Source of the DNA: Paramecium sonneborni
Taxonomy: Eukaryota; Ciliophora; Oligohymenophorea; Peniculida; Parameciidae
DNA length: 64,000 bases
Reading direction: 5' to 3'
Assembly: GCA_905182985.1 (NCBI GenBank)
Contig: CAJJDN010000050.1
Span: 310,001 to 374,000 of the forward strand
Position 1 is the stretch's first letter, and each line of letters starts with the position of its first letter. The position numbers and the translations under genes are program-made. This document shows, one piece after another, positions 23,901 through 35,913 of this stretch. The notes under the pieces were generated by a model that was not told the DNA's origin, made no database searches, and saw only the letters and a program-made list of their open reading frames with translations.

Positions 23901-25890
23901 CTTAATTTGAAAATTTCTCATTAATTTCAACTAATTAATTAAAAACTTAACCTATTATTTATGATCTTTATGCAGCTTTTTTAATATTCTCAAAACTATA
24001 AAGTCCCATATATTCTCTTTCAGTTAAATGACAATTTTTCAATATTTTTTATTCCAAATCAATTGTAAATTCCTCAATCAATTAAGTTTCAAAATGAGAT
24101 TATATATTATTTAACAATTTATCACTATTAAAAGGAAATTCTATTATTTATTATAAATTTGTTTATATATTAACATTTTCCAAAATTAAACATTCTTCTA
24201 TTATTTTTTCTATTAATTTTATACATCCCATTGTAATATTACTTTTATAAGCCATTTTTTTTAATTCTATCAATTTCTCTATAAATGGTTTGCTTTTTTA
24301 ATTTTTCATCAATATATATTATTTAAATAAAATTAATTCAAGTTAACTTTCAATACATGGAATATCCCATTAAAATTTAGTTACATTGAATAGTTATTTG
24401 AATTAATTCTTAATATTTTATGATACAATATAACGATTAATTAATTAAAATAGATTCTAATTTTGATAAATAAACAATTTTTCTATATCAACTAAGTTTT
24501 CTTCCAAAAGATTAAATGTGTTTGCTACTAAATAACCATCATTTATTCCTTTTTTGATTTTAAATTTAATTTATTTTCTTGATAATATAAAAGATTTAAA
24601 ATCTTTTCTTTCATATTTTTCAAATAAATATCCTTTGTTTTTTAATTATATAATTAATTCTTCAAAAAAAGATTTATTTTTTTCTAATTAAACTGGTATT
24701 ATAAATAACATTTATTATTTTAATTCTTCTAATAATTTTTACCTCAATAATATTTTATCTAATTAAATTTCTGCAGATGATTTGATAGGCATTGAAGCTA
24801 AGAATTATTTAATTAACTTTAAATTTTTAAAGTCTGCCTTACTTAAAGGTAACCTTTATAATCTTCTCATAATAGCTTCCATATATAATAAAATGGGTAA
24901 TAAGTCTAATAAGTGTACTTTATATATATCATTTGGTATAAGCAAATCTTCCAAACTTAATAATTAAGGATCATCTATGTCAATTTTACATCTTTTAATA
25001 CTCCATCTTTTACAAGCTTCACAAACATAAGATTCTTCTTTTATTAAACGTTTTTTAATACATCCAAAATGGAACCATTCATAACAATGATCACATTAAA
25101 CCATTTATGAATTATTTAATGATTTTCTACAAATACAAAAAATCATATGACTTTCCATATGAGATTAACAATAACTTTCTACTTTATTCTCAGAAGACCA
25201 ACAATTTTCATTAGATTTAGGTAATGAATAATTTTCAAATATAGTTTCTAGGTTAAATTATACTTCATCTTTTAATTTAATGATTAAATTTTCATTCTGT
25301 TATGGAATTTCATAGATCATTTCAATTGCATTCTAAAAGGCTTCCTAAATATCATATAATTCATTTTAAATTTCTTAATTCCCTACATCTATTATACTTG
25401 GATCCAAATCACTATCATGAAATTTAAGATTAAAAATCCATTATTAATTTTCAATTAGCTACAACTCTTTTTCTACTTTTTCTTTTAAAATACAATGTGG
25501 ATGTGCAAATGTTGTGCAATCCTAACATTTTATCTAAGCTCCTTAATTATCACAATTCTAACATTTTTCCTTTGTTTTTTTATCTATTTTATTTTATAAA
25601 CTAAATGACATTGTATGATAATCTCTCACCCATATATTTGGATCAAAAATTGCACATAGAACATGTACATACATTTCATGATATCCAGAAACTCTTTTAA
25701 GTAATCCATTCTATCCACAAATATAGCATTCAGGTTTCTCAACATTATCTTAACATGGATCACATTATTCATCTAAATTATTATACCCATAACAATATCT
25801 ATGATATATTAATTTACATTTTTGACATTCCTTTTATTGACAACCTTTATCCTTTCTAATGAAATTCAATCCACAAACTGAACAATTCAT
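20953..25890 (-). CDS. Large triple-PHD chromatin-reader protein
   Basis: 1,629 residues; two introns (22001-22023 and 22353-22377). Residues 1-60 hold a Cys-rich PHD-like finger (MNCSVCG, CQKC, YHRYCYG, CDPC). Residues 65-170 form an extended PHD: ECYICGQNG, YVHVLCAIFDPNIWV, CQNCDNQGAQIKC, CTTFAHPHC, the layout of BRPF/JADE/AF10 proteins that read histone H3. Residues 250-310 hold a canonical PHD (FCICRKSLNN, MVQCDHCYEWFHFGCI, CEAC). About 1,000 residues of helical, Glu/Lys/Gln-rich sequence follow, resembling the PLU-1-like region of KDM5 demethylases in character, then a globular C-terminus. No JmjC, SET or acetyltransferase motif was seen, so it is likely a scaffold that recruits such enzymes. 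Confidence 0.85.
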
Positions 25891-26190
25891 TTATTTTTAT
25901 TATATCTGCTCTTTAAATACTTTTTATAAATGCATGCTCAAATATTACCTGCCATTGTATCAAATCATTATTCTTAATCAAACTAACAGAATGAACAGAC
26001 CCTATTCTTAGCACTTCTTCATTTATGACATATGCAATCCCTTTTTCGACTTCTTAATAAATCATTATACTTACTATCATTTCTCAAATACAATACAAAA
26101 TTCTTTAAATCCTTCTCTAAATTTGATTAATCCTTAAGAAATAAATTTATGAGCATATTCTCTCACAACATCCTCTCATAATATAATACA
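25887..26190 (-). CDS. Unresolved small gene fragment upstream of the PHD gene
   Basis: Minus-strand sequence reads as protein over two exons (KFISQGLIKFREGFKEF, then a 23-nt intron, then EVEKGIAYVINEEVLRIG and VHSVSLIKNNDLIQWQ), ending at a TGA that overlaps the ATG of the PHD gene. I could not find a start: further upstream, between 26200 and 26530, other protein-like pieces (DLNDENRKCKKYLNYKL) occur in different frames. It may be a small gene with several introns or a 5' extension of its neighbour. No family was recognised. Confidence 0.35.
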
Positions 26191-26704
26191 ATAAATTATT
26201 ATATAATATAAAAATATCATAATAGCCATTTTCCTTTTGATTTTAAAGTCATAACTAAACTTAAATTCTCAATTTATAATTCAAATACTTTTTACATTTT
26301 CTATTCTCATCATTCAAATCTATTATCTATTTTCTGAATTTAAATGATTATTAGAATTTCAAATAATTAACAATTTTTGTTATCTACACTCAATTTACTT
26401 TTTGCCAAATTTAAATAACTCATTATTTAATCTAGTTCTGATTTTTTGCTTGATTTTAATAAATATAATTTCCAGAATTATTTATTTATATTTTAATTTC
26501 AAACACATCTTTTTCAGTTCATTTAAATTTAAAAATTTCCGTCAACATACTTACTTAGATCCTTTATCCAAATTTGTATAGTATATTGATTCATTATTAA
26601 GTTTATTTTATTCAATTTTTGAATAAGTTAGAAATATATTTTAGATACATACTATATTTTTATAGTTTATTTGGTTCAAAATAACTTAATAATATTTATA
26701 TTTA

Positions 26705-27066
26705 ATGGCAAAATACGAGTAATTAGATTCTCCATATGCAAAAATCTTTTTCATTTTGCAATAATTATTAAAAGCAGAAATAATTACCCAAAGCGAGAAG
26801 GATCATATTAAAGGTATTTATATTTATACTATAAAGACTTAATTATTTAAAACGACTAGTCTATTAGGAAATTGTTTATTTTAGAAAGTTAATAAGAACT
26901 TTTTGAAAATATTCAAGAAATTATTGAGAAAAAACGCATTATAGAAGGTTTGTCTGATTTTGAAGATGATGATTCAACTAGCAAAAGTTTGAAAAATTAC
27001 TTAAGAAATAAATTAAAACTGGAATTAAAATAGAGTAATTTTAATTTAGCAATCAAGAAAATTTGA
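26705..27066 (+). CDS. Small helical protein, function unknown
   Basis: 112 residues with one 23-nt intron. The protein is helical and charged: IFFILQQLLKAEIITQSEK is followed by LFENIQEIIEKKRI and an acidic patch (LSDFEDDD) before a basic C-terminus. The first half resembles a short EF-hand-free helical adaptor; no motif allows a family name. Placement between genes with clean flanks and intact splicing supports a real gene. Confidence 0.62.
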
Positions 27067-27137
27067 TTAATAATTAAATGTGTGTTTTATGTTTATGCAA
27101 ATAAATATATCAATTAATTACATTCCTATAAGTAATC

Positions 27138-28542
27138 TCATGATTACTAACCATTCTACAATATTTAATTATTTTAAAATGTAGAGAATTCATTCAAATT
27201 TTACATATAATTAAACTAATCTTAATTAGATTAATATTATAACTAATATACAAACTATTATTATGGAGAGACAATCCCTATATATGGATTTATCATTTGA
27301 ATATTTGGATATTGATTGATAACAAATTGCTATTATGAATTTTTGCTTTATTATGAGTTTTGTTATTAATTTTAAATTTCATTTTAATGTTAAAAAACAT
27401 TTGGACTTGTTTAAATTATAGGTACAAAATTTTAATACTATTGGAAAAAATTAGAATTATTGATTATATGAGCATCTTGATTGACTAAATAAGGAATATA
27501 AGGTTATTAAATAATAGATGAATTAAAATTATTATGAACAAATTTTTATATATTTTCTTCTTTAATATTAATGATTTGATTATTCAAATTTGAGTTAGTA
27601 TTTTGCAACACTATTATAAATGAAAAAGAAATACCTAAATTATTTTCCTTATGATGATCCTCAGTAGAACCATCTACTTTTTAACTATTATCACTTCGTT
27701 TATTCTGTTTTGATCTTGTCATTATTTGAAAATTTGATAAATTCATTTCTTAAACTTATTTTGTTTTTTATTTTTGATCATCCTATGTTAAGTTAGGTAT
27801 TTTTCTTCTTTTTTAAAGTTTAAATTTTTCAATTTCAGAAGAAAAAAAAGAATCCTCTTCAAATTCATCATCATCAGAATCATCTAATTCACATTAATAT
27901 CTTCTCTTTAGGTTAGCATAAAACCTATTTTTGACCATATTTTCCTAAATTTATAGTTATATGATAATTACAGGCCTTCCTTTTAAAAAACTTGATATAT
28001 AACTCCATTTAGTTCCAAATTTTCTATGTAATTTTATTATCAATTTATCTTCATCTTCTGTCCATCTATCTTAATTTATAGTCCCTTATAATTAATTCAA
28101 ATAACGCTCTCTAACTTATTTTCCTGTTCTCCAATTCATTACTGTACAGATCTTACTCCATTTTTTTCCAAATTTTTTAACTAATTCTTTCAATTATTCA
28201 TCTTCTTAAGGAGACCACAATTACCTTGAAGAAGTCTAAATTTTTATTAAATTAATACTTAATTTGGATGAAGCTATTACCATTTATACATGCATTCTAA
28301 TGGTGTTGGACCATTTAGAATTACACTTATTGATTTCCAGTTTCCTTATTTTAAGACATAAAGCTCTTTAAGTTTATCTTCAATTTTCGGACTCCATACA
28401 AAATTTTTCTAAAATAACATTATTGTTATGTTATTACATCTTTTTAGGTCTTTTTGGCTTAATTTTCTTATTATTAGTCAGATGCAACACTCATTTGATA
28501 GGCAGAATTTATTTTAAATATATTATCAAAAATATCATGCAT
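27138..28542 (-). CDS. Three-repeat (R1R2R3) Myb DNA-binding protein
   Basis: 441 residues; introns of 29, 23 and 27 nt. Three Myb repeats follow a 40-residue leader. R1: VWSPKIEDKLKELYVLKQGN, then WKSISVIL. R2: LWSPQEDEQLKELVKKFGKK, WSKICTVM, RTGKQVRERYLNQL. R3: RWTEDEDKLIIKLHRKFGTK, WSYISSFLKGR, NMVKNRFYANLKRR. Each keeps the regularly spaced tryptophans (the first of R1 to R3 all W) and the recognition-helix residues near the VRERYLN and VKNRFY ends, as in animal c-Myb and plant 3R-Myb cell-cycle regulators. The C-terminal 250 residues are Asn/Gln/Ser-rich, with an acidic stretch just after R3, and look like a disordered activation region. It is a probable nuclear transcription factor. Confidence 0.9.
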
Positions 28543-29681
28543 CTTTATCACCTTTTATACATTTAATATGACGAAATAATATAATTGGTATCTTAATTAC
28601 ACTTTTTATTTCAAAACTTTTGCACAACAACTGCAATCAATCAACTTGCAACCTTAAATCCCCATTACTTTAAATTCAACGTTATATATTCATTTTAATA
28701 GTATATACTACAAATTGTCTAAAGTTTATAATTTCTTTTTACAAGAATAATGCACTTTAAAATTAATAAAAATTATATTATATTATAATGTTTAACTAAT
28801 TTATATTCCCTAGCCGTTAAATATTACAACTCATTCGTTCTTTTTTATTTCGCATTATGATATAAATTCAAAAATTTAACAAATTTTTATTTGAAGTTTA
28901 CAAGAAATTTTCATTTCAATTTTTTAATACTTACTTTCTTTTGTTTATTTTTAATAAATTTACTTATATATTTATTATATAAATTAATCAGGCTATTAAA
29001 AATTTAAACTATAATAATAGTTAAGCTTAGATAAGACATTCTTAAGAAAAATAGTAATTACTATTAATTAAATATTTGTTGATTTTATTTTGATGAGTTA
29101 ATAATAAGTCATTTTTTTTATCTATAGGTTGTTTTAATTTTTTTATTTAGAGTCTTTCTATATTAAATGTAAATTAATTTTTTTTTATAAAGATATTTTT
29201 ATTTATTTAGTATACACACCATATAAATTATTTCGCTTAATATGGTTCTTCTGAAACTTAATTTAATTTCATTTCTTAACGACAAACACTTTAGTAATCT
29301 ATTGATATTTAATTCATTCAAAGACTTACGCTTTTTTAAATTTATTAAGCTTTCTCAATATTATATATTAAGAAATTTGCAAATCTTTTTGTCAACTACA
29401 ATACTTTGTTAATTATCAAAATTGCTTAAGTCTCTTTTCGAATTTTAATAGCACATTTTTTTTTTAATTAAATTATTATTTTAAAAAAGATTAAATTTAT
29501 TTTATAGAAAAAAATTAATCATATAAAAATAATTAATTCAACATATTGTAAGATTACTTATTAAAAAAACTTAAATAATAAGTATTTATTTAGTAAGAAA
29601 CTAATCTGTTCTATAAAAAAAGATATTTTAATGAATAAAATTGAGTAAAATATAATTTTTAATAATAAATAAGTTTATTTA
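28543..29681. other. Intergenic, no gene accepted
   Basis: About 1.1 kb of A/T-run sequence. A plus-strand frame from about 29243 stays open for roughly 140 codons, but its composition is low-complexity Lys/Asn/Ile/Phe and it has no domain; it is expected by chance in this code. Confidence 0.45.
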
Positions 29682-31025
29682 TCAGTCCTCTAAGTACTTA
29701 TCTAAGATTTAGGACATTAAATTTTAGATTTAATTAGCCTATGAAGAGTTTATTTATGTTTTCTATTTAAAAATTAAAAATACCTAATAAATTTCTAATG
29801 ACTTTTAATAATCAATGTAAGCCTATTTATATCGACCTAGTTCTTTATGACAATCTGCACAATTTTTAAGGGTAATAGCTAAATTACCATGCATTTTGCC
29901 ACAAATAGTTGTATATATTTAAATTGATTCTTCAAAGCAATTGACAGCTTCTTCATATTACTTTCTTTCAAAATAAGATCTTCCAAAATTATTTAGAATA
30001 ATTGCGATACTTGCATGACTTTAACCATACAAAGCTTTTAGAATATCCTAGGATTTTTAGAAATATTATTCAAATTCATTGGAATTTAAGTTATAAGCTT
30101 TAATTTTTCCTAATGAATGATAACAATCAGCAATATCCTAAGAAAATTCTCCCATAATTTTTAAATTAATTTGCAAGCTTTCAGTAATTAGTTTTTCAGC
30201 AGATGATAAATCTTAAATTTATAAAACAATCATACTTTCTTGATTATTTTTCATTCTTAAATAGAGATTACCTTTTAAATAAATTGATTTAGCAGTTTTT
30301 ATATGTTAATAACCTAAGACTTCTGTCCATATTGTAATAGCTTCAGTAATAGATTTCATTGCTTCATCAATTTTTCCTTCATCTGAAAATAACTGTGATA
30401 ATCCATGTAATGAATCAGCTACTTCCTAAAATGATGATAAGAAATACAATTGATTATTTAGTATATAATTCTTCTCGAATTTTTAAACTTTCAAAAAGCA
30501 TTTATTCTGCCAAATCATCTTGGAACATAAATCTATAATAATTTCCCAATTATGTTAATGTCATAGCATATACTCCAGTTTATTGTAAATTATTCTTAAT
30601 CAATAATTAGTATGCATAATCAAGATATTTGAAGGTTTACTCATAGTAACAACAATAAAAACAACATCTTCCTTTAAATATTATCTATTATTACCAATTT
30701 TTGAATAAGAATTGCATAATCTTAAGATGCTTTCTTTGTCACATTAAGTTTTGAAAAGTTCTTTTTCTATTTTAATCATTTTTATCAAATATTGCATGGC
30801 TCGATAAACTTAATTTATGTCTATGAAAATTTGAGCATATCTCTCATAAATATTACTTTAAAGAATCTCATATATTAAAAATAATACTAATTCATTTTCT
30901 AAGTATTCCTCAGGGTTATTTAATTTCGCATTCAATATATTTTATAATTTTTCTAGCTTTCTTAAACTCTTTTAAAAATTTTATTTCCTTATGAAAAAAT
31001 CAATTTTCTTAAAATAATCACCCAT
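29682..31025 (-). CDS. TPR-repeat protein, kinesin-light-chain-like repeats
   Basis: About 430 residues; introns of 23 and 22 nt, and a possible third at 29763-29783 (21 nt). The C-terminal half has tetratricopeptide repeats of about 42 residues, the spacing seen in kinesin light chain and NPHP3: DEAMKSITEAITIWTEVLG, then AEKLITESLQINLKIMGE, and YEEAVNCFEESIQIYTTICG, each followed by a helix such as IAIILNNFGRSYFERKQ. TPR arrays bind peptides and act as adaptors. The Cys/Tyr-rich segment after the first intron (GRCCFYCCYYEQ) is unusual. Cargo or complex is unknown. Confidence 0.82.
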
Positions 31026-31257
31026 CTTGAACAAATAAATTTTATTCAATTAAATGAAAATTCCTTAATTACATGCACAAATTAATTCAACAAAAAAAAT
31101 TAAGTTCTATAAAATATATAATCTCAAAATTGTTCAATTTCTTCTTTTATAAATAAGTTCATCAATATCCTAAACGAAATTTAATTTTCCTTAACATTGT
31201 AAATTACTATAGTTGAAAAGTTTCATAATAAATTTAGAGACATTTTAATTATTAATC

Positions 31258-32257
31258 TCATAAACTAGTTAATGAAATTTTCTTTTTTAATCCGAAGTAA
31301 GTAAATCTTAGTTTGTCAATATTTTTCGAGTGATTCTAATTAATTTGATAAATTTACAATTAAAAAAAAATAAGTCCACAATCTAAATAATCTTTTTCAA
31401 TTGAGAATTCCCTGCTAGTAAATGAAGTCAAGTCTGTAAAATCTTTAGTAGACAAAGAGTTTAGTGATTGAACTTGTCTTAAATTAATAAAATTATTAGA
31501 TTTTTATTATCCAAAATCAATTAATGTTATTTGATCCAACATTGTACAATAATAAATATTCTCTAATTTAATATTTTGATGACTAAATCCCTCTTAGTGT
31601 AAATATTAAACAACTGATAGTAGATCCTTTTATAAAAGTTAATTAAATACCTTCATAATCTTATAAATTTAATCTTTATTAAGTATATTTTTTTTGATAT
31701 AATTATCCAATGATGCACCTTCTATAAATTCATAAATTATATAATTATGATGAGTCTCTATATAATATTCTCTTAACTTAGGAATATTTTTATGCTTTAA
31801 AAATTAAAGTGCTACAACTTCATTTCGAAATTCCTTTAATAATTATAAATTGTACTTGCTCAAATTCTGCTCTTCCTTGTTTTATAATTTTGCAAGTTAC
31901 TAATTCTTCATTCTATATACTTCTCATACGAACTATCTATAAAAATAGTATATTATAATTTACAGAACCATAATTTCTTTTCTAAATGAATTATGCTATC
32001 TTATAATGACTATTTATTCCTTAAAAGCATACTTTTCCATTCATAAACTCCTTCAAAAGCTTCCCTATATGGGTAGCAAATTTATAACTAGACTTTTTTT
32101 TATTAATGCAAAATTCAAATGAGATAATATCCGAATTATCATTTTTTATCCATTTTATTTTTGGTTCAAATGAGTTAAGTTGAATTACTAAGGAGTGTTA
32201 ATCCTAAAGTTATGCTTTAAAAAATACGTTGGAAAATTGAATCTCATCTTTTAACAT
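31258..32257 (-). CDS. Divergent kinase-fold protein, probable pseudokinase
   Basis: 308 residues; introns 31937-31963 (27 nt), a 22-nt intron and 31627-31650 (24 nt). An N-terminal PH-like region of about 95 residues (PKIKWIKNDNSDIISFEFCI) precedes a protein-kinase fold: weak Gly loop RNYGSIVRMR, beta-3 lysine in ELVTCKIIKQ, hinge IIYEFIEGASLDNYI, catalytic loop FSHQNIKLENI and LIDFGQQ. The catalytic loop reads H-Q-N where active kinases have H-R-D, so the proton-accepting Asp is Asn; the DFG and the Asn of KxxN are kept. The C-lobe ends soon after the F-helix (DYLDCGLIFF), making it shorter than usual. Likely a nucleotide-binding scaffold rather than an active enzyme. Confidence 0.75.
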
Positions 32258-32903
32258 AAAAATGTTGTATTTTTATATCGAAAAGAAATTTTTCTTGTAG
32301 CAGATCATTATGTTAATATTTAATTATAAGATATTTTATAAAATAAATCTCATTTCGAACTACTTTCTATTAATTATCGTTTATTTCCTATTTTTTAATA
32401 TGTATAAATCGGTTTTTATTATTTTAAGTCTTTTAATCTACTGCATTAGAATTAACTAATTTCATTAATCACTCTTAAATCAGTTTCTATTTCACTCAAA
32501 AAAATAGTTTTAGAGACAACAAAATTTTATCTGAGTTGTTCAAAATATTTTAGAATATTTAATTTAGACTATAATTTACAAATGAATATTACTTTATCTA
32601 TATTTCATATATTTTTTTAGAATTTTCTTTTTAAGATTAGAGTCTAGAATCTAGAATTCAAATAGTCAATATTGATAATTTGCTTTAGAGCTTTATTTTT
32701 TATTTTTTTAATTTAATATCATAAGTTTTATTTTTAAATAATTCTGGTAACAATCCTCAAGAGTGAATTGCAGCTTAAATTAATTAATTGTAATTAATAT
32801 ATATTTTTTTTTTGTTGTTTTTTGATCATTAAATTTAGAAATCTTGTACTTAAATATATTAGACTTAAAGATATCCTTTAATAAAGAATTGAAGAATTAA
32901 TAT
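32258..32903. other. Intergenic, no gene seen
   Basis: About 650 bases of A/T-rich sequence between two minus-strand genes. No coding-like frame or RNA gene was recognised. Confidence 0.5.
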
Positions 32904-33997
32904 TCAATCATTTAATTCATTAATAACTTTGCTTAAAATCATTGATGTCTATCTTACTTACTTGGATATTAATTGCATTGGACCAAGTTTTTATTCAAGT
33001 TATTCAATTTCATCATGCATATTAAATCTTTTCATTGGAAGAGTTTACACGGATAATTTTTATTCTTCATCAGCCATGCCTAATTGCATTTAAATATTCT
33101 AAATTTAATTAGCTTCTTTAATGATCTGATATTTTATTAAAGATTACGTTTTCATTTATGCGATTTATTGATTAAATCTTATTTTATAACAATAGATTTC
33201 CTATGGTTTCCGTTAAATACACTAAATCATCAAATAATGTAAGATCAAATTTATCAATTACTTTTTATTCACCAAAAACATATTGAATTTCTTTTACGCA
33301 ACATAGCTTAGTTATTTCTTGAAATTCAACTAATTCATCTCCATTTTATTTAAATAACACTTTACGAAGATTCTTTTTTAATCCTATCAATTACTTAATA
33401 ACTTAAAGTAATTTTCTTTCATTGTTGATATAATCCTATTGTAAAATATGCAAATACTTTGAGTTTATGTAGATTTTCAACTAGTTAATATATTTATTAG
33501 CTGAATATGAGATAAGATTTAGATTAAGGGTTTGAAATGTTAATAAACATACGAGTTGATTTCTTTGATGTATTTTCTTTAATACTTTTAAATTTCATAT
33601 CTCCATATTAAACAATTTCTGTTTCTGTTCTAACCTTTTTGAATTTAGTTTGCTTCTATGTATTTTTTTGAGATCTTAATGTATTAATATGATCTAAATA
33701 ATCTTTAATCGTTTTTTCATTTGATGCTACCGTTTTAACTATTAATTATGGAAGTTTTTGCTTATCATTTGGACTAATTTTTCTATTAGATGGTTGATTT
33801 TAATCAAGGCTCTCAACTTAGAATTCTTCATGTTGTTCATGATTTTCATGTTTTTATTAATTTACTCTTTAAATTGTTTGGTTCTTTTGAAATGACCTTA
33901 AAGTAGTTAAAGTCTTAGATTAAGGGTTTTGAAAAGGAATAGTTTCATTTAGTTTAAATTCAGGTAATATTAGATGGTGCTTATATATAAGACTCAT
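32904..33997 (-). CDS. Coiled-coil protein, function unknown
   Basis: 349 residues with two 22-nt introns. The first 150 residues are basic, Gln/Ser/Lys-rich and probably disordered (LTTLRSFQKNQTIQRV, KKVRTETEIVQYGD). Residues 170-345 form helices (YINNERKLLQVIKQLIGLKK, DLTLFDDLVYLTETIGNLLL), ending with a short coiled coil (MHDEIEQLEQKLGPM). No domain was recognised. The overall form fits a ciliate cytoskeletal or ciliary accessory protein, but that is a guess. Confidence 0.72.
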
Positions 33998-34109
33998 AAT
34001 ATAAATAATTGATTTATCTATTTCTTTATTATCTATCCCAATTAATCTAGGATTTCTAAACAGTTTCAAACTGTATTGCGAAAAATTCTAGTTATTGAAA
34101 TGATATATT

Positions 34110-35021
34110 ATGATTAATATGATAAATTAGAATAATTGTAAAAGTTTTGTAGCTGTTAATCGAAGTCTAACAAACAAAAAGGTGCAAAAATTTATTCATT
34201 AAGACTTAAAAAAACTTCGACGAAAGCAAAAGAATTTAGATGAACTCTTTGGAGAATTAGAAGATTTTGCTCAGGTTAGTTTATCAAAGAATTATTCTTT
34301 TGAAAATATTGATGAAGACGATTAAACTGCATTTGAATTGATTAATGAGACTTATTAATTAAAAAAATAAGAACTAGAATAGAATTCATCATAAAATAGC
34401 AGTAGAATTTTGCCAAATGTTTTTAGTAAACAAAAATCTGAGAGATCTTTGAGAGAATAAAAAGAAGTAAACAGATAAACAAGTATTACTAAAATTAATT
34501 TAACTTAAAATGATGACTCACTTATTAGCGATTAAAGTATAAAAATAAGAGAAAATTATTAAAGTCAACGTAATCTAAATTCGATTAAAGTTCTTGAATA
34601 ATACTCTAAAACATAACCTAGAGTTAAACTTATTAACAAAAAAATAGAAATTAAAAAAGAGAAAATCAATGAGTTTGATAAATTACCATTAATTTGGCAA
34701 CAATATTATAACATTTAACCAGAAAAGGAAAAAGCTAAAGCAAAAAACTCGATTTTAAAAATAAGTGAATAGTTTAAAGAAATGGAGAGAGAGAAAATTC
34801 TTGAGCCATTCATCAAGGATCAAAAATTAAAAGTTAAATTAATGACTCCATTTATTGTGAGAAAGGATAAACCGTATTTTGTTGCAGAAAATAAAGATAA
34901 TAGTATTTAAATCATAATATATATAGAGAATCTAATTGATAATATGAAAAATGAAAATACGAACTTAAATAAAGATGAATACTTAATAGTAAATTATGAG
35001 CAAATCTTGGATTATATTTGA
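34110..35021 (+). CDS. Charged coiled-coil protein, function unknown
   Basis: 303 residues, intronless, ATG 34110 to TGA 35019-35021. Highly charged: VQKFIHQDLKKLRRKQKNLD, a Ser/Gln-rich middle (NSSQNSSRILPNVFSKQKSE) and a C-terminal region with PLIWQQYYNIQPEKEKAK and KLKVKLMTPFIVRKD. The conserved-looking Trp/Tyr-containing segment suggests a small folded C-terminal element. A second upstream ATG at 34104 region lies in another frame. It is divergent from the minus-strand gene that starts at 33997, sharing about 110 bases of promoter. Confidence 0.7.
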
Positions 35022-35541
35022 ATTATTCAGTCATGAAAAATTATGAAAATATTTCTTGCATTATCTATTATTTTAAGATTTTTCACATTGAACTTAATTA
35101 TAATAAAAAATTACTAGTCAAGCAACTTAAACAAACATAAACAATCAGTTTAATAACCTTATTGCAATAGGAATAAAAGACTTATATTAAAATTCATTTA
35201 ATTTAACTTAATAGAATCTTTGGTAATCTTCTGGATTGAATAATGATAACTATAACTGAATTTAATTTACGCAAGAAGTTCGGCGAAATTTTATTAAAAT
35301 TCTTATTCTTATCTTCTCTATAACAATTCTTTCAGTTAATTGCATTCCTAATTTCAGTTCTTCATTTCCTAAAACCTCTGGTTTTTATTCGCTTTAAGCT
35401 TAGATATCAATTAATAATAGATGTAAATGAATTTCTTTTTACTTTCATGTGAAAACAACTTCAAATATTTATTTAGCTTAATTGAAAAAATATTGGAAAG
35501 TAATTAAGGTGATTTTGAAATTAAAAATTTTTTCTTTGACT
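35022..35541. other. Unresolved stretch
   Basis: Both strands have open frames of 60-70 codons around 35230-35440 (plus: a hydrophobic LRKKFGEILLKFLFLSSL segment; minus: a basic one), and neither is clearly a gene. Confidence 0.35.
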
Positions 35542-35891
35542 TCAGGATCCTGATTATTTTCTTAGTCTTTAAAGATGCAATACAGAATTTAACTTAAAAT
35601 TTTATAATTTTGGATTCCCAAATATCATAAAATCCTAAATGGAAATGATACTATATATAACTTGTTGAAATTCATCATTGTATTCAAAACCAGAGTTTCA
35701 CCATTTATATCGAATTGATAGATATCTTAAGTATCAATTGAATAGATAATGAAATAATGATGGAAATCTATGCATAATTATAATCCTAATCTTGTCTTTA
35801 TACACTGGAGAATAGCCAAAAAGTTGTCTTTGAAAGATTTCAAGAACTTAAAGTTAATGTCCAATATTAAATAGAGCTGATGATTTTACAT
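35542..35891 (-). CDS. Possible small protein, divergent from the kinase gene
   Basis: Minus-strand frame from ATG 35891 reads MQNHQLYLILDINFKFLKSF, then LAILQCIKTRLGLQLCIDFH and IYSIDTQDIYQFDINGETL, which looks like beta-rich repeat protein, followed by a very short 17-nt GT-AG gap and a tail ending at TGA 35542-35544 (110 residues). A 17-nt intron is below the usual range, and the antisense frame is also open, so support is moderate at best. Its start would lie only 22 bases from the start of the kinase gene on the other strand. Confidence 0.35.
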
Positions 35892-35913
35892 AAATTAATT
35901 TAAGATTATTCGA

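Noticed and set aside
29243..29633. Plus-strand open frame of about 140 codons
   Set aside because: Low-complexity Lys/Ile/Asn/Phe composition with A and T runs; expected by chance.
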